Assembly (NCBI RefSeq): GCF_045862395.1
Contig: NZ_AP023087.1
Span: 1,178,001-1,242,000 of the forward strand
Source: Marinicellulosiphila megalodicopiae
GTDB taxonomy: Bacteria; Pseudomonadota; Gammaproteobacteria; Pseudomonadales; Natronospirillaceae
Length of the DNA: 64,000 nt
Reading direction: 5' to 3'
Shown: in pieces, positions 9,126 through 17,572 of the stretch
How positions within the stretch are numbered: position 1 is the first letter of the stretch
Layout of the letters: every line of letters starts with the position of its first letter
Made by a program: the position numbers and the translations under genes
Notes under the pieces: model-generated
What the model was told of the DNA's origin: nothing
The model's input: the letters and a program-made list of their open reading frames with translations, nothing else
Database searches by the model: none

Positions 9126-9443
9126 TTATTGTTCCTCTTGTGCAACGATGGTTAAACCTGTTGAAAAATGGATTTTAATTACTTTTAATTGGCCCTTTTT
9201 ATAAAGTTTCACTTCAGCGGTGTCTCTATCGTTTGGGCTGCGTTTGAATTTGATTATTTCCATTTTTGGATAATCACATTGTATCGCTTTAATTACCTCA
9301 GCTTCATTAATCAATGGTAAGTCAGCTTGGGTGCAAGGTTGAACTTTAAGCGTTTTGCTAAGTGATTGGTCGTACACAACCTTTGGTTCGGCAAATGCCC
9401 AGCTAGAAAAGGTTGCCAAAAATAATAAACTATAGATTTTCAT
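9126..9443 (-). CDS. small secreted PepSY-like protein
   Basis: I start it at the ATG at 9443 rather than an in-frame codon 39 bases upstream, because a signal peptide begins exactly there (MKIYSLLFLATFSSWAFA) and an AGGG sequence precedes it. The mature part of about 85 residues contains EVIKAIQCDYPKMEIIKFK and AEVKLYKKGQLKVIKIHFSTG, a pattern like the PepSY fold. PepSY-like periplasmic proteins are often encoded beside PhoP/PhoQ-type systems. Two cysteines could form a disulfide. A paralogue lies 270 bp upstream (9710-10033). A role as periplasmic modulator of the kinase is inference. Confidence 0.7.
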   Translation of the reverse strand: MKIYSLLFLATFSSWAFAEPKVVYDQSLSKTLKVQPCTQADLPLINEAEVIKAIQCDYPKMEIIKFKRSPNDRDTAEVKLYKKGQLKVIKIHFSTGLTIVAQEEQ

Positions 9444-9621
9444 AATGGCCCTAATTGCTTGAAAGTTAGGTAAGTGTGCCAATTTCGGCTCACTGATGCA
9501 ATAACATGCTTTACAGTATGTTATCAGTTTAGTCTTTTTGGATGAACTTTAGCTGAACTCAGTCGAGGGAATTAGAAAAAGTGAATTTTTAATAAAATTG
9601 AAGTGTTTGTTATTATCAAAG

Positions 9622-9648
9622 AAAAAGCCCTATCAATATTCTAGGGCT
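9622..9648 (-). terminator. rho-independent terminator (minus strand)
   Basis: Stem AGCCCTA/TAGGGCT with a 9-base loop. On the minus strand it is followed by TTTTTC, placing it 60 bases after the stop of the 9710-10033 gene. Confidence 0.65.
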
Positions 9649-9709
9649 ATTTTAAAAAGTTGTTCGCTTTTGTATTAATTTTATCAACTATAAAATTTTA
9701 GGATACTCA

Positions 9710-10033
9710 TTATTTATCTTCAGGGTCTATAGTTAGTCCTGTCTCAAAATCGACAATAATGTGTTTCATTTCACCTTTTGCGTATAACTTAACTGTCACG
9801 ATCTTTTCGTTTTTATCTTCAAAATCCATTTTAATTACTTCCATACCTTTGTAATCGCATTCAATGGCTTCTTTTACTTGGATTTCTTTTGATAACGGTA
9901 AATTTTCATTTGTGCATGGCTGTTTTTTAAGCTGTTTAGCTAGCACTTTGCTGTAATACAGTTCGGGTTCTGCTATTGCAAAACTTGAAACAATAATCAG
10001 TAATAATAAAAATATTTTGTTTGGTTTAATCAT
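9710..10033 (-). CDS. small secreted PepSY-like protein, paralogue
   Basis: I use the ATG at 10033, preceded by GTGAGAATT; a GTG nine bases further upstream is less likely. A signal peptide (MIKPNKIFLLLLIIVSSFAIA) is followed by a mature part that matches its neighbour at 9126-9443 almost position for position: KxLKxQPCT, LPL, VKEAIECDYKGMEVIKMDF, VKLYAKGEMKHIIVDFETGLTI. Both cysteines are conserved. It ends in its own terminator, so it is likely a separate transcript from the two-component operon. Function is unknown; the pair suggests duplication. Confidence 0.7.
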   Translation of the reverse strand: MIKPNKIFLLLLIIVSSFAIAEPELYYSKVLAKQLKKQPCTNENLPLSKEIQVKEAIECDYKGMEVIKMDFEDKNEKIVTVKLYAKGEMKHIIVDFETGLTIDPEDK

Positions 10034-10080
10034 AATTCTCACATGGTTTTAAGTGTTTAACCTAGTTGTAGCTTGATAAT

Positions 10081-10106
10081 TTCGCCAACTTAACTTGTTT
10101 GGCGAA
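10081..10106. repeat. inverted repeat in intergenic region
   Basis: TTCGCCAA and TTGGCGAA arms separated by 10 bases, upstream of the small paralogue gene. It could be an operator or stem; nothing further supports a role. Confidence 0.4.
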
Positions 10107-10130
10107 CGCTAGCAGGTAAGGCAAAAATCT

Positions 10131-10175
10131 TCATTTAATAAGCCATCATTTAATAAGCCATCAATTAATAAGTCA
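10131..10175. repeat. 15-bp tandem repeat x3
   Basis: Three units of TCATTTAATAAGCCA; the first two are identical and the third differs at two positions. It lies between the small secreted protein gene and the GH3 gene, in non-coding sequence. Confidence 0.85.
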
Positions 10176-10271
10176 TTATAGTAGACAAACAATGAATTTT
10201 GGCTGAATGACCAGTGTTAGTTCATAATTATCCACTTGATTGATTTGAGTGTTTTATTAAACTCAAATCAT

Positions 10272-12242
10272 TCAATAACCATTCATCAAATAATTAAGCC
10301 CATAACCAAAGGGGTACAGTGGATCATAAACATCGTTTCCCACATTTAATTCAGCATCAGTAGGGTTTTTTGGCCAGCTAAAAGAAAGCTTACCTTTAAA
10401 ATCAAAATTCACTTCACCTGCATTATTTTTAAATATCACTTCTGCAATGCCATTACCTTCGCTACCAGGAAGCCATGCCGCTATAAAGGCATCCATTTGT
10501 TCAATTTCTTGGTTTAATACCATCGGTCGGCCTGATACAAAAATTCCCACAACAGGAATGCCAGCTTCTTTAAAGCGGGTTAATGCTTTTAAATCACGTT
10601 TTACACGCTCTTGGTACATCATTGTTATGCCGTCTTGGCTGCCTTGAATAATGCCAGATTCATCGCGGTCGCCCATCATTTCAGCGTATGGCGATTCGCC
10701 AAATACATAAATTACTACATCGGGCTTTTCATCGGGTTTAAATGCGCCAATGCGGTTGTATTTAGCTTGGCCACCTGCATCTGTGACTAGCTTTTCAATC
10801 CCATCAAAAATGGTACTTCCATTTGGAAAGTCTGAATTTGATCCTACATTACCTTGCCAATCTATTGTCCAGCCACCTGTTTGGTTGCGCATGCTGTCTG
10901 CTGATAAACCCGCCACTAATACATTTAAGTTTCGCTCTAGAGGTAATATTGCATTGGTGTTTTTAAGCAACACTAATGATTCGCGCACAGCTTGGCGTGC
11001 AACTGCTCGGTGATCAGCAGAACCTAATAATTCAGTTTTGTTTGCATAAGGACGTAATGACGGTTTGGTTTGCTCAAACATACCCATACGCATTTTTACG
11101 GTTAAAATACGTGAGACCGCTTCGTCGATACGCGCCATAGTGATTTTGCCAGATTTCACATCTTTGATCGTTCCTTCAATAAATCCTTGCCAATCATTAG
11201 GTACCATCATCATATCGATGCCTGCGTTAATGGCTTGAGGGCAAGACTTAGTGTTGCAACCTTCTACTTGAGCATGACCGTCCCAATCGCCAATCACAAA
11301 TCCATCAAAACCTAATTCGCCGCGTAAAACGTCAGTTAACAATAGTTTGTTGCCATGCATTTTTTCGCCTAATGCTTTTGAATACGACGCCATAACCGTT
11401 TGAACGTTTTCATTAATAGCAGGCAAATACCCAGGCATATGGATGTCTTTTAATTCTTGGAGGGTAGATTGATTGTCACCTTGGTCATCACCATTTAACG
11501 TACCGCCGTCACCCACAAAGTGTTTTGCTGTTGCAATAATGTGGTTGTCAGCAAGAATGTGGTTGCCAGCAAGAGTGTTGGTTTTAAAATCGTTGTCACC
11601 TTGAATACCACGAATAATATCATCAGCTAAGTTCACTACAATACTTGGGTCTTCGGAATACGCTTCGTAAGTGCGGCCCCAGCGATCGTTTCGAGCCACG
11701 GCTAATGTCGGGGCAAAGGTCCAATCTTGCCCTGTAATGCGAACTTCAAGTGCTGTAATCTCACCAATTTTTTGCATTAGTTCTGGGTTATTAGCTGCTC
11801 CTAAGCCTATGTTATGGGGAAATATCGTTGCGCCAATGACATTGTTGTGTCCATGAACCGCATCGGTGCCCCAAATAATAGGAATACCGATTCGGCCGTT
11901 TTCTTTAGATATTGACGCTTCATAATATCCGTCAGCATAGGTTAGCCAATCTTCAATACTGGCTCGCGGATTATTATAAGGTTTGGATCCTCCGCCATTT
12001 AATACGCTACCTAAATGAAACTCTTTAACTTGGGCGGCAGTAATATTTGGGATATCAGCTTGAGTCATTTGACCGACTTTTTCAGCAAGGCTCATGGAAG
12101 CTACAAGGGCTGCTACTTTTTGTTCCATAGTCTGTGCGCGATTGCTTGTAACCGATGTGGTTTGTTGAGACTGAAAATTGGTTTTGCAAGCAAGAACACT
12201 GGTCGCTAAAATGGCAGCTGTACTAATCAGTTTGAGATTCAT
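10272..12242 (-). CDS. glycoside hydrolase family 3 lipoprotein (beta-glucosidase type)
   Basis: A 656-residue enzyme with a lipoprotein signal (VLAC, acylated Cys19). The N-terminal GH3 barrel has MTQADI, GTDAVHGHNNVIGATIFPHNIGLGA, ATAKHFVGDGGT, and the nucleophile motif GFVIGDWDG with Asp319. The C-terminal sandwich domain has ESLVLLKNTNAILPL, VVGIFVSGRPMVL and AWLPGSEGNGIAEVIF. GH3 enzymes of this layout usually remove glucose from the ends of beta-glucans or cello-oligosaccharides. A GGAG site precedes the ATG, and the start overlaps the upstream membrane-protein gene by 20 bases. It could work on products of the GH5 enzyme at 59635-62607, though the two are not linked. Confidence 0.93.
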   Translation of the reverse strand: MNLKLISTAAILATSVLACKTNFQSQQTTSVTSNRAQTMEQKVAALVASMSLAEKVGQMTQADIPNITAAQVKEFHLGSVLNGGGSKPYNNPRASIEDWLTYADGYYEASISKENGRIGIPIIWGTDAVHGHNNVIGATIFPHNIGLGAANNPELMQKIGEITALEVRITGQDWTFAPTLAVARNDRWGRTYEAYSEDPSIVVNLADDIIRGIQGDNDFKTNTLAGNHILADNHIIATAKHFVGDGGTLNGDDQGDNQSTLQELKDIHMPGYLPAINENVQTVMASYSKALGEKMHGNKLLLTDVLRGELGFDGFVIGDWDGHAQVEGCNTKSCPQAINAGIDMMMVPNDWQGFIEGTIKDVKSGKITMARIDEAVSRILTVKMRMGMFEQTKPSLRPYANKTELLGSADHRAVARQAVRESLVLLKNTNAILPLERNLNVLVAGLSADSMRNQTGGWTIDWQGNVGSNSDFPNGSTIFDGIEKLVTDAGGQAKYNRIGAFKPDEKPDVVIYVFGESPYAEMMGDRDESGIIQGSQDGITMMYQERVKRDLKALTRFKEAGIPVVGIFVSGRPMVLNQEIEQMDAFIAAWLPGSEGNGIAEVIFKNNAGEVNFDFKGKLSFSWPKNPTDAELNVGNDVYDPLYPFGYGLNYLMNGY

Positions 12243-12777
12243 TTGTGCGTCTCCAGAAATTAAATTTTAAACTAAAAGGAAGGATCAACCATAAAAAAGG
12301 ATCAATCAAATAATCAAATAAATTTTGGCTTTCAAGTTTGTTCAGTGTATAAAAAATAATAGTCAATATTAAGCAAAAAAACATAAACCAATAATTAAAT
12401 ATTACACATAAGCTGAGTATTAAAAAACAAATCAGAAGCGTATTGAAATTTCCAAAACCCAATGCATATAACGAATATTGATTTGAAAATAAAAACATCC
12501 CGTACAATAACGCCCCTAACATAATTATACTTAATTTAAAGTGTAATAATTTTTTAGGGTCTAATGCAATTCGCCAATCAAATAACCAGTAAACATAAAA
12601 AATGACACTTAATATGGATAGTTGAGAGAACCATCCCGTTAAGAAAAAAGATAACGAATTTCCCATGTATATAGGTGTAAAACAGACAATGGCAGACATA
12701 CCAATTAACCATAATAAGGGCAGTTTTGTATGAAATGTTTTGATTAAAAACGAAAAAATAATCCAACTAAAAATCAT
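12223..12777 (-). CDS. integral membrane protein, unknown
   Basis: A 184-residue, very hydrophobic protein with about five or six membrane segments, for example MIFSWIIFSFLI, LPLLWLIGMSAIVCF, FLTGWFSQLSILSVIFYVYWLF and FWFMFFCLILTII-like stretches. No family is recognised. The start overlaps the sialidase-like gene by four bases (ATGA) and the 3' end overlaps the GH3 gene by 20 bases, so all three are one translationally coupled operon. It may act in sugar uptake or in membrane placement of the pathway; this is inference. Confidence 0.65.
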   Translation of the reverse strand: MIFSWIIFSFLIKTFHTKLPLLWLIGMSAIVCFTPIYMGNSLSFFLTGWFSQLSILSVIFYVYWLFDWRIALDPKKLLHFKLSIIMLGALLYGMFLFSNQYSLYALGFGNFNTLLICFLILSLCVIFNYWFMFFCLILTIIFYTLNKLESQNLFDYLIDPFLWLILPFSLKFNFWRRTNESQTD

Positions 12778-13916
12778 GATGCATCCTCACTTAATAGCCA
12801 AGCTAAATTAAATTCAACTAAATAAATACTTTTTCGATTATGTGTATAACTTAATGCGATGTCGCCATTTTTTTTCATTTTTAAGCTTGGGTACGAATAC
12901 TCAATTTTTTTACTTTTAGGTTTGGTTACACGTTTTTCAACCCATTTTTTGTGCATCCATGTTTTACCTTGATCAACACTTATAGCAAGTCCTAACGCTT
13001 GGCGTTTTAAATCTAAAGGATTGTAAGCCATTAACCATAAATTTTGTGTAATTGAAATGACATCAATAGACGCATTTGGATTGGTAAATACAGGGTTTTG
13101 AAAGTCATTAACTTTTATACCTGAATTATTTAAATTGATTTGCGCCACTTGAATATTACCAGCGGGTTTAGGGCGTTGAAGTACTTGAATGTTATGATTG
13201 TCCTGTATAACCAAAACAGGCGCTAAGGCTTCATTGGGTGATTTTATGCCTTGAATAAAATGAATGTTATTGTCAGTGTCTAGTTTTATTATCTGACTGG
13301 ATGTTTGGGCTAGCTCATAATAAGCTGGTAACCATATTTCATTTTGTTGATTTAAAATAGGATGTGCACGTACTAAAGTACTGATATTAAAAAATGGAGT
13401 TGTAACTATGCGTTGTGCCTGATTCCAGCTAAAGCCATTATCATAAGAGTGCATAACATTTAACTGGCTAGTGGCCCAACCGCCAACACTGACCGAAACA
13501 TAAATCATCATTAAATGATTGTCCTGTATTTCAGTAATAACAGCATTGCCCACTTTTTTTATGTATCGGTTTAAATCAACACTGGTTCTTTGCCTGTTGG
13601 TGACTAAAAATGGCGCATCCCATGTTTGGGTGTCGTGTGTAAATCGTTGGGTATATAGCCCCACATCAGTGTGACCTTCACGGGTACCTGCAAACCAAGA
13701 CACTAATAAATCTTGGTTATGTAACTCAATCACATTAGAGCTATGAAGTGCAGGCCAAACATCCAAACCCAGTTGCGTCGATTGAAAAAATACTTCATCA
13801 GTAAATGCAATGGAATCAGTAAGTGAAGGAGTGAATTCATCTGATGTTCGTGGTTGATAGGCTGTCCAGCAGATAATAAGGCTAAATAGGATGAATAAAA
13901 GTTTCACGATGATCAT
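12774..13916 (-). CDS. sialidase-like BNR-repeat protein (COG4692 type)
   Basis: A 380-residue exported or membrane-anchored protein with one N-terminal hydrophobic segment (residues 2-18). The beta-propeller shows FAGTREGHTDVGLY, the Asp-box-like repeats SYDNGFSWNQAQ and SVDQGKTWMHKKW, and the block TPFFNISTLVRAHPI. These match the predicted-neuraminidase group with a BNR_2 domain. Family members are annotated as exo-alpha-sialidases, but most are uncharacterised and may act on other acidic sugars. It is first in the operon with the membrane protein and GH3 genes, which suggests a shared glycan substrate. Confidence 0.8.
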   Translation of the reverse strand: MIIVKLLFILFSLIICWTAYQPRTSDEFTPSLTDSIAFTDEVFFQSTQLGLDVWPALHSSNVIELHNQDLLVSWFAGTREGHTDVGLYTQRFTHDTQTWDAPFLVTNRQRTSVDLNRYIKKVGNAVITEIQDNHLMMIYVSVSVGGWATSQLNVMHSYDNGFSWNQAQRIVTTPFFNISTLVRAHPILNQQNEIWLPAYYELAQTSSQIIKLDTDNNIHFIQGIKSPNEALAPVLVIQDNHNIQVLQRPKPAGNIQVAQINLNNSGIKVNDFQNPVFTNPNASIDVISITQNLWLMAYNPLDLKRQALGLAISVDQGKTWMHKKWVEKRVTKPKSKKIEYSYPSLKMKKNGDIALSYTHNRKSIYLVEFNLAWLLSEDAS

Positions 13917-14303
13917 GGCCGATAAAAAAGTAACGCTATTATATACGCTTTGAGCTTGATATGAATGGGCAGGGAATAAATTGAAGCAATTCTTTAGGAT
14001 TTTTTAAATAAAAAAAACAAACGCTCATATATCATAAGGTTGCATTTAGTTGCATGGGTATAAAAATAATTCGAACTAATATTTAGCTTATGTTTTAAAT
14101 TATTACTGTTGTTTAAATATTGCCCTTCTATGTGGTCGATTTTGAAGAAACAGTCGCCTTAATTTCTAGAATTTACTTGAATCTTTAGATTCTCTAAAAT
14201 CAGATAGTTACATTCAGAGCAGTAGGAATTCAAAACATAGCCACTATTATTGTTTTTTTAATTCTAATAGTATAAAAAATAGACACTTATAGGGTTTAAC
14301 TTA
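13917..14303. other. intergenic, no gene seen
   Basis: A 387 bp AT-rich gap between the divergently oriented sialidase-like operon and the following plus-strand genes. It should hold promoters for both directions. I found no RNA gene, repeat or convincing coding sequence. Confidence 0.5.
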
Positions 14304-14585
14304 TTGTTTTATATCATTTTTTACAGTGGTGGTTATAAAGTAAACAATTGGAATTATACTACTCTAGAAGTAATCAATGCTTTTAAAAACTTGTTACAAA
14401 CACAGTTATCCACAGAAAATGTGGACAGATTATTTGACAAATCCACAATGCTCGACTTTTCGACACTCAACAAAGTTGATTTAGGCTTAAGTTTGGTTTT
14501 TAACTCTCTGTTAAATGTAGGTATAAGTTATAATATTAACAATAAGCTGATTTATCATGCCGCTAAAATGTATTGTCAATTCTGA
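14304..14585 (+). CDS. small hypothetical protein, uncertain
   Basis: A 93-codon frame with only a TTG start, preceded at nine bases by AGGG. The product would be a mixed polar and hydrophobic protein (NAFKNLLQTQLSTENVDRLFDKS, LVFNSLLNVGISYNINN) with no recognised family. Its stop overlaps the following FAD monooxygenase frame by 13 bases, which would fit coupled translation. It could also be chance: there is no ATG in the first half. Confidence 0.35.
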   Translation: MFYIIFYSGGYKVNNWNYTTLEVINAFKNLLQTQLSTENVDRLFDKSTMLDFSTLNKVDLGLSLVFNSLLNVGISYNINNKLIYHAAKMYCQF

Positions 14586-16081
14586 AAAAGGCCCTTAAAT
14601 ACGTGTGTACCCATTCAAGTGATCAAGAGTCAAACAATTCTGAGTCTATCCAGTGGAGCATTTGCCAAATTTGCAGAGGCACCAGCAAAATCAATAAAGG
14701 TATTCGCAAAAAAGTGAAGCTACGTTATCAGCGTGAATTGTTAAAATTTGAACAATCAAACCATAAAGGCAATGGACCGATTAAGCCAAAAGGGCATTTA
14801 GAGCCTTGTAATAATTGTCATGGATCGGGTTTGGTGAAGGTTAAAAATAATCCTGAATCGCAACAAAACCAACCTCTAAATGATTATCCACATGTTGCAA
14901 TAATAGGGGGAGGTATTGGTGGAGTGGCGTTAGCTGTGGCGTGTTTGCATCGTGATATTCCCTTTACGTTATATGAGCGTGATGTCAAGTTTACTGCACG
15001 TGCACAGGGTTATGGATTAACATTACAACAAGCAAGTCGTGAAATACAAGGGTTGGGTATTAGCGGGTTAAAGCAAGCAGTAATATCCACACGTCATGTT
15101 GTGCATGACACCCATGGTAAAATAATTGGTGATTGGGGGGTGAATGATTTAGATCCAGCAAATATTAAAGCGTCAGTGAATCGAACAAATATTCATATAT
15201 CAAGACAATCACTGCGCTCGGCGTTAATTGAGCAATTAGGAGCAAATGAAACCATTAAATGGGGGCATCAATTACTTGATTTTGAACGCAATAAAGACAG
15301 TTCAATCTCATTACGATTTGAAGTGGGCGGCCAAATAAAACATTCCACTGCAGATCTTGTCGTAGGTGCTGATGGCATTCGAAGTTGCGTTCGAAAACAA
15401 TTATTTGATGATCAAAAGTCTCCTCTGAAATATTTGGGTTGTATTGTGATATTAGGAATTTGTCAGTTAGATAATATCCAATGTGATGATCGAACGTTAT
15501 TAAATGGATCGACCGTATTTCAAAGTGCTAATGGAAAAGAACGTATTTATATCATGCCCTATGACGAACAATCTGTGATGTGGCAATTAAGTTTTCCAAT
15601 GCATGAAACTGAAGCAAAAATATTAAGTGCAAAAGGCGCACTTGTTCTTAAACAAGAATCCTTAAAAAAATGCCAATGGCATGATCCCATTCCTCAAATA
15701 TTAAAAGCCACTCAAACTGATTTGGTTTCTGGATATCCTGTTTATGATCGGGAGTTGTTGCAATCAAATCAATTTGAAAAAGCAGGTAATACCACATTAA
15801 TTGGTGACGCCGCTCATCCGATGAGTCCGTTTAAAGGGCAAGGAGCGAATCAAGCATTATTAGATGCTTTAGCGCTTGGGCGTGCAATAAAAAGAGGTTG
15901 CCGACCTGAATCTAATTGGCGAGAGAAGGGTATAAGAGAAACAGTTTTGAAAAATTTTGAATCTGAAATGATTGAACGTACTCAATCAAAAGTAGTTGAG
16001 TCTGCAAAGGCGGCGCAGTTTTTACATTCAGATGTTGTATTGGTTGAGGCGAATGAACCAAGAGGGCGGTGCTTAAAATAA
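14573..16081 (+). CDS. FAD-dependent monooxygenase with N-terminal four-cysteine motif
   Basis: Up to 502 residues. The main domain is a class A flavoprotein monooxygenase: the FAD-binding Rossmann motif IIGGGIGGVALAVACLHR, LVVGADGIRSCVR, and the GD motif LIGDAAHPMSPFKGQGANQALLDAL. Before it lie about 100 extra residues with CQIC at 31-34 and CNNCHGSG at 79-86, which resemble half of a DnaJ-type zinc-binding region. No ATG exists in the N-terminal part; a stop lies at 14564-14566, so the start is the TTG at 14573 or the GTG at 14603, which has AAAAAGG upstream. Substrate is unknown. The gene stands alone or follows the doubtful small ORF. Confidence 0.85.
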   Translation: MSILKKALKYVCTHSSDQESNNSESIQWSICQICRGTSKINKGIRKKVKLRYQRELLKFEQSNHKGNGPIKPKGHLEPCNNCHGSGLVKVKNNPESQQNQPLNDYPHVAIIGGGIGGVALAVACLHRDIPFTLYERDVKFTARAQGYGLTLQQASREIQGLGISGLKQAVISTRHVVHDTHGKIIGDWGVNDLDPANIKASVNRTNIHISRQSLRSALIEQLGANETIKWGHQLLDFERNKDSSISLRFEVGGQIKHSTADLVVGADGIRSCVRKQLFDDQKSPLKYLGCIVILGICQLDNIQCDDRTLLNGSTVFQSANGKERIYIMPYDEQSVMWQLSFPMHETEAKILSAKGALVLKQESLKKCQWHDPIPQILKATQTDLVSGYPVYDRELLQSNQFEKAGNTTLIGDAAHPMSPFKGQGANQALLDALALGRAIKRGCRPESNWREKGIRETVLKNFESEMIERTQSKVVESAKAAQFLHSDVVLVEANEPRGRCLK

Positions 16082-16171
16082 TAATATTTTTTTAATAGTT
16101 ATTTTCAAAAATACAGTTGTGAAAAAGTGCTATTAAACACGTCCATGTGTCTAAACAATATATTAAATAAT

Positions 16172-16843
16172 CTAGATTTTCATACAAACTGTATATAAGA
16201 CTGCTTCACTATAAGGTGCGGCTAATACCGTTGTAGCTGGTGGTGTTGGTGCATTCCCTCCAGCATCGAGTGTTGCACGAAATGAACCCGTTGCGCCATT
16301 GCCATCATCCATTTGGTTGTCTAATGACATCGCCGCTTTTCCGTTTACAGAATTCAAACACACTTTCAATCCACCTAAATCACCATTAATTACACCTGTA
16401 GTAATACCAATTAATCCACCAAATGCATTTCTTGGTAATGCAGCTGTATCTTGGCTTCCAACTTCACCGGTAATAAACCCAGATGCTTTTAAATGCTGCC
16501 AAAAATTGTCATGCTCTCCACCTCCATCAAATGTATCATTAATCGCAGCGGTTAAAATACCATTACGGTTGCCCGCTTGTGTCACGTTAGCCCATGAACC
16601 ACCGCGAGCTTGAATCGTTGCTAAGTTACCATCATCACCAGGAATTGCTCGGTAACGATCAATATAACCATTGTAAGCGGCGGCAATTGAATTCATATCG
16701 TTCACGCCTTTTTTAACTTTTGAATTCTCAATTAACTCGGTGCCTTTAAGTACGCCACCTAATAGCAGGCCGATAATTACCAATACAATGGCAATTTCAA
16801 CAAGTGTGAAACCAGATTGCTTGTTCAGGGATATATTTTTCAT
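16172..16843 (-). CDS. type IV prepilin-like protein (IPGDD type)
   Basis: The ATG at 16843 is chosen because GAGAAAG lies just upstream and the leader then is short (MKNISLNKQSG). Prepilin cleavage is expected at G/FTLVEIAIVLVIIGLLLGG, with Glu at +5. The mature body has KGTELIENSKVKKGVNDMNSIAAAYNGYIDRYRAIPGDDGN, a stretch common in one group of proteobacterial pilins, and cysteines near the end (KVCLN, VCMKI). It is last in the eleven-gene operon, a place often used for an abundant pilin. It is much larger than MshA. Confidence 0.85.
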   Translation of the reverse strand: MKNISLNKQSGFTLVEIAIVLVIIGLLLGGVLKGTELIENSKVKKGVNDMNSIAAAYNGYIDRYRAIPGDDGNLATIQARGGSWANVTQAGNRNGILTAAINDTFDGGGEHDNFWQHLKASGFITGEVGSQDTAALPRNAFGGLIGITTGVINGDLGGLKVCLNSVNGKAAMSLDNQMDDGNGATGSFRATLDAGGNAPTPPATTVLAAPYSEAVLYTVCMKI

Positions 16844-16890
16844 AGTACTTTCTCGCAATTTATAGTCGTTCACTTAAGAGTAGTTACAAT

Positions 16891-17568
16891 TTATAAATTT
16901 GTTTGAATAAATTGCAACATTAATAAATTAGGTGAAATCCAGCTTACAATGTCATCAAATTCAGACCCGGTAAGCTCTGTAGGAAATTTAGAAATAAATA
17001 CATTATCAGCATCTAGGTTTTCTAACTGATCGGCAGAATTATAAATATTACGATCAGGCCCTACAGAAAAAATAACAGCCACCACCGATTGCGCAACCAC
17101 ATTACCAACTGTGCATGTTGAGTTTGTGCACACGTTAAAAGGTGAGGTTTGATTGTTTAAAGAAAGGCCCGTTGCAAACTGCCAAGCATTGACATCACTC
17201 AAGCTATATCGAATAGGCGATGCCCAGTAATCAATTAATTGTTGGTTGCTATCAAATTGGCCATTAATAGACAGCGTAACAGCAGGCACAAACCCATGTT
17301 CAGTGGTACAGGAAGAACCTGCTCCAGCAGTTCTGGATTCTAGGCCATTTGATGCAGCAGTGGCAGGGCAGGGTAAAAAACCGTTAATGGCACTGTAACC
17401 AATAATTGCATCGTGTATTTCATTTAAAAGTTGTTCTGTTTTTTTAATATTTTTATTTTTTTGTTGCGCGCTTAATGGTCCTAAAATACTGCCCAATAAT
17501 AAACCCACCACCACTAAAACTATGGCTAATTCAACTAACGTAAACCCTTGGTTATTTTTGAAATTCAT
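16891..17568 (-). CDS. type IV prepilin-like protein
   Basis: I start at the ATG at 17568, preceded by TGGAGTAATGTT; it lies 5 bases after the stop of the upstream gene. The leader MNFKNNQG is followed by FTLVELAIVLVVVGLLLGSILG. The body has NEIHDAIIGYSAINGFLPCPATAASNGLES, and ends with a region similar in layout to the 370-residue pilin upstream (the LPCP motif, GFVPAVTLS against GYLPYVTLS). The two probably belong to one pilin subfamily; this one may be a minor or adaptor pilin. Confidence 0.83.
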   Translation of the reverse strand: MNFKNNQGFTLVELAIVLVVVGLLLGSILGPLSAQQKNKNIKKTEQLLNEIHDAIIGYSAINGFLPCPATAASNGLESRTAGAGSSCTTEHGFVPAVTLSINGQFDSNQQLIDYWASPIRYSLSDVNAWQFATGLSLNNQTSPFNVCTNSTCTVGNVVAQSVVAVIFSVGPDRNIYNSADQLENLDADNVFISKFPTELTGSEFDDIVSWISPNLLMLQFIQTNL

Positions 17569-17572
17569 AACA

